Origin: a virus
Virus record (IMG/VR): IMGVR_UViG_3300034418_003905
Location: 1 to 32,241 of that record
Length of the DNA: 32,241 bases
Direction: 5' to 3' (one strand)
The position numbers and the translations under genes are program-made. This document shows, in pieces, positions 17,628 to 24,471 of this stretch (its first letter is position 1; each line of letters opens with the position of its first letter). The notes beneath the pieces are model-generated. The model saw nothing but the letters and a program-made list of their open reading frames with translations. It had not been told where the DNA came from and made no database searches.

Positions 17628-18736
17628 GGTGTCGACTCTTTTGGTTGGAATACATAACTGAACCAAAGCACTTTCTGACGAAGCGATCTGGTTCTCAAAT
17701 TCTTGGAAGCAATCTTCCCCATTTGCGGACTTGTGTACCCGTAATTGATGAGCTTCCAGCAATCGCTTTTTTGTCGTGATCGATACATTGGAATGCTGGA
17801 AAACTTTGCCATGATTTTGTATCCGTAACGCTCATTCATAAGTTTTGAAGTTTCTGTCACCATTTTCAAACCGAGACCAAAGCCAACATAATCAGGATGA
17901 ATCACGGTTCTATTGGAATGCCAGATCTTCAAATTGCCCGGCACATAATTGGCAAAACATTGAAATCCAATTTGTTTGTCTCCGTGAAATAATCCAAACG
18001 TATAAAGTTTTCCTCCAGGCAAATTCTCATTTAGATAATGATAGCGGCTAAAGTTTCGCCACGTTTTTTTGTCAACTTCATGGATGTCGAATTTGATTCG
18101 TTCCTCTCGGGGTTGCCTTTGTAACCTCCGATCGTGATATCGTTGATCATTGCAATCGATGACCCAATCGGGTTGCAGCCAATCGATCACATCATGATGG
18201 CATGACACCAACACAAAACGTTTGTCATATCTTCGCGCTGCTTTCTGAATTGCGTGACTCATGATTTTCGCCACAGTTCGATCAACCACCGATGTCCATT
18301 CATCAATGCAAACAACGGACGAGCTATCAGCCATTGCGATTTTGAGAGCCGCTTCAGCCCTGAACTTTTGCCCATTGCTAAGCGTATACATAGGACGCAA
18401 CCAACAAACGACTTGACTCAATCCGACGCTGTTAAGAATGCCCGCTCTTTGGTCATAGGTCAGATCTTCCGGAAACAAATCAATGATTGGTTTTGAATAG
18501 TCAAAATCGAACTCAAAGCAATCATCACCAAAGATCTGTTTGGTCAATGTAGTTTTGCCAGAGCCAGAATTGCCTATGATCAAACCAACATTGAAATCCG
18601 AATCAACGTCCGCTTTGACGTTGAGCTTGTGCGTGAGTTTCTTTTCGATATCGATGTCCATCGATTGTGCGGCTTTCGTCGCCATAAAAGACTTTGACGG
18701 CTTCGACTCCAAATGCACCGAATAATCTTTCAACAT
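17624..18736 (-). CDS. ABC-type ATPase fused to GNAT/Mom-like acetyltransferase domain (COG2401 type)
   Basis: A 370-residue fusion. The first half is a complete ABC ATPase: Walker A GNSGSGKTT (55-63), signature LSNGQ (119-123), Walker B VVCIDEW (141-147), a D-loop SVVDR and an H-loop CHHD (179-182). The second half (~215-360) looks like a GNAT fold: WRNFSRYHYLN, TFGLFHGDKQIGFQCFANYV, VIHPDYVGFGLGL with the acyl-CoA loop at 284-290, and YGYKIMAKFSS. The YHY element and general layout resemble phage Mom proteins, which modify adenine, but this is a resemblance only. The ATPase has no membrane partner, so it is not a transporter. It is encoded between the ParB-like gene and terminase with ATGA and TGA-G-ATG junctions. 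The substrate is unknown. Confidence 0.8.
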   Translation of the reverse strand: MLKDYSVHLESKPSKSFMATKAAQSMDIDIEKKLTHKLNVKADVDSDFNVGLIIGNSGSGKTTLTKQIFGDDCFEFDFDYSKPIIDLFPEDLTYDQRAGILNSVGLSQVVCWLRPMYTLSNGQKFRAEAALKIAMADSSSVVCIDEWTSVVDRTVAKIMSHAIQKAARRYDKRFVLVSCHHDVIDWLQPDWVIDCNDQRYHDRRLQRQPREERIKFDIHEVDKKTWRNFSRYHYLNENLPGGKLYTFGLFHGDKQIGFQCFANYVPGNLKIWHSNRTVIHPDYVGFGLGLKMVTETSKLMNERYGYKIMAKFSSIPMYRSRQKSDCWKLINYGYTSPQMGKIASKNLRTRSLRQKVLWFSYVFQPKESTP

Positions 18737-18737
18737 C

Positions 18738-19277
18738 TCACACCAACTTCACTTCGAGCCCACGCTCTTCGAGTTCATTGAATAGGCTTTGGAGTTGCCC
18801 TTCATTCTCGCACGTCACAAAGAGGCAGTTTTCTTTGACCTCATCGATTGAGATTTCTTTGATATCCTTTTCACCGAGTAAGTCATCCACCATGCCTTCG
18901 AGTTCAGTCGCAGAGAATCCGGCTGCCTCGACTAGCGCAGAATCTTCAAGATCGAGCGCCGAGAGTTGTTGCATCAATGCATCATCATCCCAGTTCGCGA
19001 GCTCTGCGGTGCGATTGTCAGCGATAGCATAAGCAGTTGCTTCAGAACCTTCGAGCTGAGTTCTCACGATGCGGATTCGATCCCACCCGAGTGATCGCGC
19101 TGCTGTCAGCGTGCCATTGCCAGCGATGACGACGCCTTTGCTATCCACCACGATCGGCTTTTGTTGTCCGAATCGACGCAAACTTGATTTGATTGCTGCC
19201 AAGTTCTTGTCATCGTGCTGACGAACATTTGCTGGATCTAGATCCAACTCCTCTATCTTAATCTCTTCCACATTCAT
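18738..19277 (-). CDS. ParB/Srx-like nuclease-domain protein
   Basis: A protein of 179 residues. The N-terminal half has the ParB/sulfiredoxin pattern: IEELDLDPANVRQHDDKNLA, then RRFGQQKPIVVDSKGVVIAG with the nucleotide-binding GNGTLTAAR at 53-61, and AYAIADNRTAELANWDD at ~82-98. The C-terminal half is acidic and helical. Phage proteins of this type are usually not partition proteins; they sit next to DNA methyltransferases or DNA-modifying genes and may be nucleotide-dependent nucleases. No helix-turn-helix of true ParB is seen. The next gene follows after one base (TGA-G-ATG). Confidence 0.85.
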   Translation of the reverse strand: MNVEEIKIEELDLDPANVRQHDDKNLAAIKSSLRRFGQQKPIVVDSKGVVIAGNGTLTAARSLGWDRIRIVRTQLEGSEATAYAIADNRTAELANWDDDALMQQLSALDLEDSALVEAAGFSATELEGMVDDLLGEKDIKEISIDEVKENCLFVTCENEGQLQSLFNELEERGLEVKLV

Positions 19278-19297
19278 GTTTTGATCCCTCTTGTGTC

Positions 19298-19618
19298 TTA
19301 TGCTTTTTTTACCGGCCCAACCGGCCCAATAATCTCAATGATTGGCTCTCGTGGTTTTCCATCTTTGTAAACCCAAACTTCCTTGGTGACGCGTTCGCCA
19401 CATTTGAATTGTTTGAGTCGTGTCATTTCCGCGGATCCTGGTCGTCGATTGCATTTCACTTGAATCAATCTCGTGTCATTAGACCCGATCGCAATAATAT
19501 CCCACTCACCTAGCGACGCTGCGGCTCTTGTGCACCGATATCCGAGTTCCTCTAGTTGTTTCATACAACGATGTTCCGCTCGCGTTCCCTTGGCTTTCCT
19601 ATTCTTGACCGTCATCAA
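19298..19618 (-). CDS. PD-(D/E)XK nuclease, Holliday-junction-resolvase-like
   Basis: A protein of 106 residues with the resolvase-like core: GTRAEHRCMKQLEELGYRCT (acidic E15 in the first helix), then SLGEWDIIAIG with D40, and RLIQVKCN with Q53 and K55, forming a D...QxK active site. This matches Hjc/VRR-type small nucleases, which cut branched DNA. In a phage it could resolve recombination intermediates before packaging, which fits its place just upstream of terminase. The N-terminus is basic. The ATG at 19618 overlaps the previous stop by four bases. Confidence 0.8.
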   Translation of the reverse strand: MMTVKNRKAKGTRAEHRCMKQLEELGYRCTRAAASLGEWDIIAIGSNDTRLIQVKCNRRPGSAEMTRLKQFKCGERVTKEVWVYKDGKPREPIIEIIGPVGPVKKA

Positions 19619-19827
19619 TCACTCTCCACGTCCAACGCATCGTAAAGAGTCGCGACCTCTTGCGGAATATACATCTGCACCTCAGTCAACGGACCCCAGA
19701 GTTGCCGCAATGCGTCATAGGCCTCCTCCAGACTACCGTGCGAAGCCGAGACCGTTTGCCAAGGGTAGTCTGGCGCCGGTCTATACTCGATCACGATCCA
19801 AGGCTTTCGTCTGACCTCTCCGAACAT
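19615..19827 (-). CDS. Small protein of unknown function
   Basis: A 70-residue protein starting MFGEVRRKPWIVIEYRPAPD. The ATG at 19827 is chosen because GGGGGAAC precedes it; an alternative TTG at 19845 is weaker. The sequence reads like a small alpha/beta protein (strand WIVIEYR, helix EEAYDALRQLWG). The stop overlaps the nuclease start. I do not recognise the family. It is the second gene of the late operon. Confidence 0.65.
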   Translation of the reverse strand: MFGEVRRKPWIVIEYRPAPDYPWQTVSASHGSLEEAYDALRQLWGPLTEVQMYIPQEVATLYDALDVESD

Positions 19828-19845
19828 CGTTCCCCCTGAAGACAA

Positions 19846-19981
19846 TCCTGCCCTTGAGATCCGCCGTGGTCAACGCCATCAATCAAGTGATGCGAACACA
19901 GGAACGAAAGTGGCGTTGACCAGTCGGCGAATTCCGACACCGCCAGTGTCGCACACTTCGCACCATCAACGCCAGCGGCGC
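19846..19981 (-). other. Non-coding gap with inverted repeats
   Basis: No convincing gene lies here. An 11-base perfect inverted repeat (GGTCAACGCCA at 19868-19878 and TGGCGTTGACC at 19911-19921) has a 32-base spacer, and a third TCAACGCCA is at 19966-19974. Two short hairpins lie between: GTCGG/CCGAC at 19923-19938 and GACAC/GTGTC at about 19935-19949. This could be an operator or RNA structure inside the late operon. Confidence 0.5.
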
Positions 19982-20203
19982 TCACAATTCTTTCAGCGGC
20001 TCGAATCGATAGAGCGCCCAAAGCTCGGTGCCGTCCTTGGCTTCACCGGCGAGCTCAAAGCTGATTGAATCGTGATCGTTCACAACCTGGGCAAACTCCC
20101 ACCGACGATAGAGCCCTGGTATTCTCCGCCACTGGCTCAAGTCCATTGGACCAGCATTGCGGAAGGGGTCATCTTTGCTCTTGAGTAAATCTTTGATTGG
20201 CAT
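19982..20203 (-). CDS. Small protein of unknown function, first gene of late operon
   Basis: A 73-residue protein starting MPIKDLLKSKDDPFRNAG. The ribosome binding site is the strongest in the window (AGGAGGTGA, a few bases before the ATG), which suggests high expression. It contains WRRIPGLYRRWEFAQVVND and SISFELAGEAKDGTELWALY, a beta-rich layout. No family is recognised. It is the first gene after the control region and terminator at 20.26 kb. Confidence 0.7.
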   Translation of the reverse strand: MPIKDLLKSKDDPFRNAGPMDLSQWRRIPGLYRRWEFAQVVNDHDSISFELAGEAKDGTELWALYRFEPLKEL

Positions 20204-20261
20204 CTCTTCACCTCCTACTAACTAAACGCGGATTTGATCTCTCAAGTGGGACACCGCACGG

Positions 20262-20285
20262 ATAAAAAGCACCCCGAAACGGGGT
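20262..20285 (-). terminator. Intrinsic terminator, leftward
   Basis: On the minus strand a 6-base-pair stem (ACCCCG/CGGGGT) with a TTT loop at 20285-20271 is followed by GC and five Ts (20268-20264). It would stop leftward transcripts before the late operon. Confidence 0.7.
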
Positions 20286-20307
20286 CTATTAAACCCATGA
20301 AACTTTG

Positions 20308-20383
20308 CTCACTCGCGTTGGTACATGCTCTCCCCCCTCTTAAGAGGGGGGGAGAGTTATGTACCAAACGAATCGAGAGTGAG
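20308..20383. repeat. Nested inverted repeat (cruciform candidate)
   Basis: The core at 20320-20365 is a near-palindrome: GGTACAT, a pyrimidine run CTCTCCCCCC, TCTT, then the complementary purine run and ATGTACC. Differences are one G against AA and one extra C. Outer arms CTCACTC (20308-20314) and GAGTGAG (20377-20383) extend it. It starts and ends with the same GGTACA motif found in the array. Confidence 0.8.
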
Positions 20384-20550
20384 TGATTGGTACATTTAAC
20401 GGTACATAACGGTACATAACGAAGCATAACATTGCGGAATCAGTCATGATTTCAATTTGTACCCGCTTTGTACCGTTTTCCGATTGTCTGACAAAATCGG
20501 TACATTTTGACCCCAAAATCAGGGCCCCTGGTACATGGCAAAATTGTACC
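20320..20550. repeat. GGTACA/TGTACC motif array
   Basis: Ten copies of GGTACA in either orientation lie within 231 bases. Forward copies start at 20320, 20389, 20401, 20411, 20499 and 20530; reverse copies start at 20360, 20458, 20469 and 20545. Two are exact 10-base tandem units (GGTACATAAC at 20401 and 20411). The copies near 20499 and 20545 share a longer context, AAAATCGGTACA followed by TTTTG. Chance expectation is about 0.1 copies. The array looks like iterons or operators. Confidence 0.8.
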
Positions 20551-20555
20551 GATTT

Positions 20556-21044
20556 TCACCGTTTTCTGATGTTTGCCGGCATCGTCGTGAACCGACAATC
20601 GCCGAGCTTGCCAGCTTCAAAGATCACCAACATCGACGGAGCCGGGGCGGTCAATCCCGGCTCTCGTGTCTTTGGATCTATAAACTTGAGACGACCTTTC
20701 AGGAATACAATCTCCGACGCATTAAGCGCCCACTGATGAAAGGCCCGAGTGTCCGTGCGTGCGAACATCAGAATCACCGAACTATTGCCTAGCGTCGCCT
20801 CATAATGTGCCTTTTGTAGCCAGTCGGCCACTCGTGAATATGGTGGGTTGCACCACGTCCACGACTGCCACGGCAACGCCAATCCATCGTCTTGTTCGTC
20901 GTACCACTCCGAACACTTCGCGGACCATTCTTGTGCGCACGCATCAAGTTTGAAGTCATAACAACGAGAGAGACGATCAAAGAACTCTGGCGGGGTCGCC
21001 CAACAATCTTGACCACTGCTATGATGTAGTCCGCCCAATGTCAT
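20556..21044 (-). CDS. Phage DNA N6-adenine methyltransferase (Dam-like)
   Basis: A protein of 162 residues starting MTLGGLHHSSGQDCWATPPE. It has the compact layout of phage adenine methyltransferases: CWATPPEFFDRLSRCYDFKL, DACAQEWSAKCSEWYD and PWQSWTWCNPPYSRVADWL, where NPPYS is the catalytic DPPY-type motif. RLKFIDPKTREPGLTAPAPS follows near the end, also typical. No target domain is visible, so its site is unknown. The ATG at 21044 overlaps the primase-helicase stop by four bases; an in-frame start at 21080 is less likely. It is last in the replication transcript. Confidence 0.88.
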   Translation of the reverse strand: MTLGGLHHSSGQDCWATPPEFFDRLSRCYDFKLDACAQEWSAKCSEWYDEQDDGLALPWQSWTWCNPPYSRVADWLQKAHYEATLGNSSVILMFARTDTRAFHQWALNASEIVFLKGRLKFIDPKTREPGLTAPAPSMLVIFEAGKLGDCRFTTMPANIRKR

Positions 21045-23029
21045 CGTGCTAGCCTCATGAGATTCAACATTGACGCCCATGCTTCATCGACCACCGACCA
21101 ACCGTTGGTATTTGACTCGATGAGTTCTGCCGATTGCAAAACGTTGATCAATCGTCCCTTTGAGCTTGCCTTGATCTCTTGTTTCGCACTGCGTTCGGTC
21201 AAGTTTTCGACATCGATGAGCCATTGACGCAATTGATTGTTTGAGATCCACGGCAATCGATCCCCATCGAGTGGACATGAGTTGTCGTGCCAGGCTCTAG
21301 CAAATCGATCTTTCCGCGTTGCTAGTTTCTCATCGACTTTCTCCGCAGGCGTCACCTCCTCGACTATCGCCGATTTGACTGGCTCACCCTCGTCATCGAC
21401 CCACCCAGGGATTTCAATCGTGCGCAACTCCGCTTGATGACTCATCGCCAACTCCGCGTCTTTGCTTTTACGTTGTATGATCTCGATCGGTTTGTCGCCT
21501 TTCTTCGGCACCACCGACACTTCGATGTCCAACGCACCGCGCCACGCGCTAGAACCTCGCGCACGATGTTGAGCCTCATCACTTACGCCAGTGTGATGCA
21601 CTAACAACACTGAACAACCGAACGCATTCATCAAGTTTGCGCACGCATCCAACATCGTCTTTGCGTCTTGTGCCGAGTTCTCGTCACCCAATAGGAAACG
21701 ATGCAACGTGTCCACGATGATGAGCTTTGGCGGCTCTGCAAGACTTCGCAAAGATTCCGCCACTCGTTGATAACCCGCATCCGTGTTGAGATCGCATCCA
21801 CTTCGCGAGACCCAGATCTTGGTTGATTTCACTTTGTGATGATGTTTCCACGCTGCGACTCGTCCACGCAAACCATGATGACCCTCGCCAGCGAGATAGA
21901 CGACCGTGCCGGGCGTCACTTTGTGACCTCGCCAGTTCGTGACACCACCCGCGATGCGAAGTGCCCAGTCCAAGACGATGAATGTTTTTCCGCCACCCGA
22001 CGGGCCATGAACCATCATCAATGCGTTGTCTTGCAACCATCGTTTGACAAGCCACGAAATAGGCGCCGGCTGAGAACAAAACTCGTCACCCGGCACGAGC
22101 CAATCACTGATATCCGGAGTCAATAGAGTCATCAAGTCATGACCAGCATTATGATAATCGTTAGCATCACCCGATTCTGGAGGCATGACGACTTGCGCGC
22201 CATGACGCGCTGCGGCTTCGTGAGCTTTTGCGAAGCCAACGCCACCCGCGTCATTATCTGCAACGATGACAATTCGCTGATTTTGACCGTATGACTCACG
22301 AATTTGACCCGTCACGCTCGGCAAGTTGCTCGCAGAGAATGCCACGATCACCATCTCCTCGGTCACTTCGCGCACGGTTGCACCCGTTGCGAAGCCTTCG
22401 ACGATGTAAATCGTATCCGTCGGCATACCCAGTGCGAGATAACAACCGCCAACGCGTCCACCCTGATGATAAAGTTTGCCGCCGTTGCCATCGATGTACT
22501 GAAGAGAGCTGAGTTGATATTTCTCATCATAGAGCGGGACCATCAATCGCCCGTCTTGTGAGATGCGCACGCCGTGCGCTCTGACTCGCTTGCGCGTGAG
22601 ATATTGGTGATCATCACTTGCTGTTTGTGCATTGTCCCAAATGCGTTTGACCTCTTGCCTCGTGTTCTCTCGTTGACGCTCAAGCTCTTGACGTCGAATC
22701 GTCTTGGCTCTCTCGATGTTTGATTTGCTGCGGGCTATCTCTTGCGGCGTCAATTCTCTGCCGAGACTTGCTCGCCAGTCTTGTTTGATGTCTCGCCGCC
22801 AACAACCAAAGGCACCGCCCGGGATATCGTCGCCATGCGCGATGTACCACCCAGTCTTGCCGCCTTTCTCGTCGGCATCGAAACGATAAAGAGTTCCGTC
22901 AAGAACGATAACATCCGGTGCCTTGAGTCCCGCTTTCTCGATTGCTTGTCTCAGTTGCTTGTCGGGCGGCTCAACTGGACGCGCATCCGCGTTGAATTTG
23001 CCGCCAAAAATATCTATCAGATCAGTCAT
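21041..23029 (-). CDS. Primase-helicase (TOPRIM plus RecA-like ATPase)
   Basis: A 662-residue replication protein starting MTDLIDIFGGKFNADARPVE. The ATG at 23029 follows a run of Gs (GGGGGGAATCC); an upstream start at 23068 is not needed. Residues ~60-200 form the primase N-terminal part. TOPRIM motifs are IVEGFATG (E211) and ADNDAGG (D258, D260). The helicase domain has Walker A GPSGGGKT (342-349), Walker B LIIVDT (436-441), and LLVHHTG (475-481) after it, of the AAA_25/RepA type. The C-terminal ~100 residues (SNNQLRQWLIDVENLTERSA) look like a winged-helix domain. No zinc-binding primase motif is visible. The gene probably primes and unwinds phage DNA for host polymerase. Confidence 0.9.
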   Translation of the reverse strand: MTDLIDIFGGKFNADARPVEPPDKQLRQAIEKAGLKAPDVIVLDGTLYRFDADEKGGKTGWYIAHGDDIPGGAFGCWRRDIKQDWRASLGRELTPQEIARSKSNIERAKTIRRQELERQRENTRQEVKRIWDNAQTASDDHQYLTRKRVRAHGVRISQDGRLMVPLYDEKYQLSSLQYIDGNGGKLYHQGGRVGGCYLALGMPTDTIYIVEGFATGATVREVTEEMVIVAFSASNLPSVTGQIRESYGQNQRIVIVADNDAGGVGFAKAHEAAARHGAQVVMPPESGDANDYHNAGHDLMTLLTPDISDWLVPGDEFCSQPAPISWLVKRWLQDNALMMVHGPSGGGKTFIVLDWALRIAGGVTNWRGHKVTPGTVVYLAGEGHHGLRGRVAAWKHHHKVKSTKIWVSRSGCDLNTDAGYQRVAESLRSLAEPPKLIIVDTLHRFLLGDENSAQDAKTMLDACANLMNAFGCSVLLVHHTGVSDEAQHRARGSSAWRGALDIEVSVVPKKGDKPIEIIQRKSKDAELAMSHQAELRTIEIPGWVDDEGEPVKSAIVEEVTPAEKVDEKLATRKDRFARAWHDNSCPLDGDRLPWISNNQLRQWLIDVENLTERSAKQEIKASSKGRLINVLQSAELIESNTNGWSVVDEAWASMLNLMRLAR

Positions 23030-23072
23030 GGATTCCCCCCGATGACGTGCTGGAGTCGCTGCCGGCACGTTA

Positions 23073-23261
23073 TCAATCCAAATTTTTCGTTTCTACTTCC
23101 TGCTCTAATTCTTTTAACCCAAGAACAAGTGCCTCTCGAATCACATCTGAACGCGATGCGCTCACGAGTGACTGCCGAACACTGCCCAGAACAAGAACCA
23201 GCGCATCGATTCTTGTGAGCATATCACCCGAACACTTGAACCCAACCAATTGATTTTTCAC
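23073..23261 (-). CDS. Ribbon-helix-helix type small regulator
   Basis: A 62-residue protein that starts at GTG (23261) with GGAGG eight bases upstream. The sequence contains KCSGDMLTRIDALVLVLG then ASRSDVIREALVLGLKELEQ, the strand-helix-helix pattern of CopG/Arc-like repressors. Longer in-frame starts up to 23420 would cross the divergent promoter and are rejected. It sits at the head of the leftward replication transcript and faces the early operon across a shared promoter region, so it probably controls both. Confidence 0.75.
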   Translation of the reverse strand: MKNQLVGFKCSGDMLTRIDALVLVLGSVRQSLVSASRSDVIREALVLGLKELEQEVETKNLD

Positions 23262-23401
23262 GTCTTTTCCTCCGAAGTACGTTTCCAATAAAAAAAATGT
23301 CTCCCTGGTTAAAACATACGTTAAAAGTCTTTGCAACCAACGTTGAGTTTTGAATAAATGGCTCATGTCGCAGTTACGCGACGCGAAACAAAGGAAACAA
23401 A
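23262..23401. promoter_or_regulatory. Divergent promoter region
   Basis: The palindromic hexamer TTGCAA (23331-23336) can be the -35 for both directions. Rightward, AATAAA at 23353-23358 is 16 bases away. Leftward, TTTAAC at 23313-23308 is 17 bases away. The perfect palindrome CAACGTTG (23338-23345) and a direct repeat GTTAAAA-CATAC-GTTAAAA (about 23308-23326) are candidate operator sites. The promoters are weak matches to the consensus, so this is a proposal. Confidence 0.5.
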
Positions 23402-23962
23402 ATGAGCCAGTCAAAACCAAACCCAGTACATACTTTCCATCCTACTCGCGACGAGCTTCTGGTGCTTGCGCGAGACTATAACGACAACGAAGGCATTTTG
23501 ATCATCGAACGTCTCGCACGATTGATGGACAAGCATTTCAGCGAATTTGAAACAATCAACAGCGCACGCACTGTCAAAAGCGTTTTGCGAAAATTCACTG
23601 ATGAGTTGGAGCATCAACTAAAGTGCCACTCATCGTTTGAAGACTCGCGAAATTATCTCAGTCCAGTCATGGAAGAGCTTCGCATCATGAAAGATTCGGC
23701 GATGGAGATTCGTTCCGCGTGGTGCAAACTCGAAGATTTTTGCTACTTCGAATTTGACGAACTCGCCAAGTTGGTTCTCGGCGAAATGCGAGTGCGCAAA
23801 TTCTTCCTCGCTCGTAGTCATGCTGACGATGATGGCAGCAATTTAAACGACTCTTGGACAATCGACACGCCGCACAGCGTGATCTTGCGTGATCTAAATC
23901 GCCAAGGTCATTGCATTGCTTCATTGGTTGAACACGGCGAAATCGTTTTGGATTCATACTGA
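23402..23962 (+). CDS. Early protein of unknown function
   Basis: A protein of 186 residues, the first of the rightward early operon, with AAAGGA eight bases before its ATG. It is helical and acidic in the middle (LARLMDKHFSEFETINSART, then RSAWCKLEDFCYFEFDELAK) and ends in SLVEHGEIVLDSY. It has no membrane segment and no recognisable enzyme motif. As the first early gene it could be a host takeover or counter-defence protein, but this is only position-based. The overlapping minus-strand frames here look like shadows. Confidence 0.7.
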   Translation: MSQSKPNPVHTFHPTRDELLVLARDYNDNEGILIIERLARLMDKHFSEFETINSARTVKSVLRKFTDELEHQLKCHSSFEDSRNYLSPVMEELRIMKDSAMEIRSAWCKLEDFCYFEFDELAKLVLGEMRVRKFFLARSHADDDGSNLNDSWTIDTPHSVILRDLNRQGHCIASLVEHGEIVLDSY

Positions 23963-23974
23963 AAGGAAAACATC

Positions 23975-24217
23975 ATGGCACAATATCAAGGACACAAGAA
24001 TTGGAATCACTGGAACGTCTCACTCTGGATCATGAATGAATACAATGTTTACAAGTGGGCCGCGTATCTCGTCACGCGATACAATCGCGACGTGGCCGCT
24101 CGCAAACTCTTGGCATATTGCAAAGTGTATTGGCGCGAGTTTCACGGATGCACTCCGGACGATGCGCCGTTGACGTTCTCAAGTGTTCGCGCAGCTCTCA
24201 CAAATTGGGGGAAGTAA
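23975..24217 (+). CDS. Small conserved phage protein (GHKNWNHWNVSLWI family)
   Basis: An 80-residue protein with a distinctive N-terminal motif, YQGHKNWNHWNVSLWI. I recall this motif from small proteins scattered across many unrelated phages (I believe the DUF7249 family), all without a known function. The rest reads LVTRYNRDVAARKLLAYCK and SVRAALTNWGK. The ribosome site is AAAGGAA, eight bases before the ATG. The stop overlaps the next start (TAATG). Confidence 0.8.
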   Translation: MAQYQGHKNWNHWNVSLWIMNEYNVYKWAAYLVTRYNRDVAARKLLAYCKVYWREFHGCTPDDAPLTFSSVRAALTNWGK

Positions 24218-24447
24218 TGAAAGCAAATATTGAGATCGTGCATCGTGATCACACTATCAAGATTGAAGCCGCAGCCGTTGGCAATGATGGCGGCGGCATT
24301 TGGGATGTCGCAATTGAGGAACCAGGCGGTCGTTGCATTTGGAAGGACGTCGAAATCATTACAGGCATTCAGGGAATGGCAGAAATTTTGTCGGGGTTGC
24401 GTTGTATGGTCAACGAAATCGACGACGAGAACATCAAGCGTCAATGA
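24217..24447 (+). CDS. Small early protein of unknown function
   Basis: A 76-residue protein, MKANIEIVHRDHTIKIEAAA at the start. The ATG at 24217 shares a base with the previous stop (TAATG), so it is likely coupled; the frame is open further upstream but those starts lie inside the previous gene. The pattern IKIEAAAVGNDGGGIWDVAI suggests a small beta-sheet protein. No family is recognised. Confidence 0.7.
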   Translation: MKANIEIVHRDHTIKIEAAAVGNDGGGIWDVAIEEPGGRCIWKDVEIITGIQGMAEILSGLRCMVNEIDDENIKRQ

Positions 24448-24471
24448 CGCAAAACATAGAAAGGGATTCAA

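Larger units (their letters stand above)
20204..20555 (-). promoter_or_regulatory. Non-coding control region between late operon and replication genes
   Basis: About 350 bases without a credible gene. It holds the GGTACA motif array, a large near-palindrome and an intrinsic terminator, each listed separately. Leftward transcription from here would pass the terminator before reaching the late genes. The region could be a replication origin, a late promoter with repressor sites, or both. No clear -35/-10 pair for the late operon could be fixed. Confidence 0.65.

Noticed and set aside
18738-19277. A plasmid-like partition system from the ParB-like gene
   Set aside because: There is no ParA partner and no ParB helix-turn-helix; the gene sits in the packaging operon.
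19791-20021. A 76-codon minus-strand frame in the gap after the first late gene
   Set aside because: It overlaps two better-supported genes, has no ribosome site and has composition unlike the neighbours; the inverted repeats explain the region better.
20401-20420. CRISPR-like array
   Set aside because: The repeats are only 10 bases, directly adjacent and without spacers; iterons or operators fit better.
23262-23420. N-terminal extension of the RHH regulator to 23420
   Set aside because: It would cover the divergent promoter region, and a GTG at 23261 with a GGAGG site is much better.
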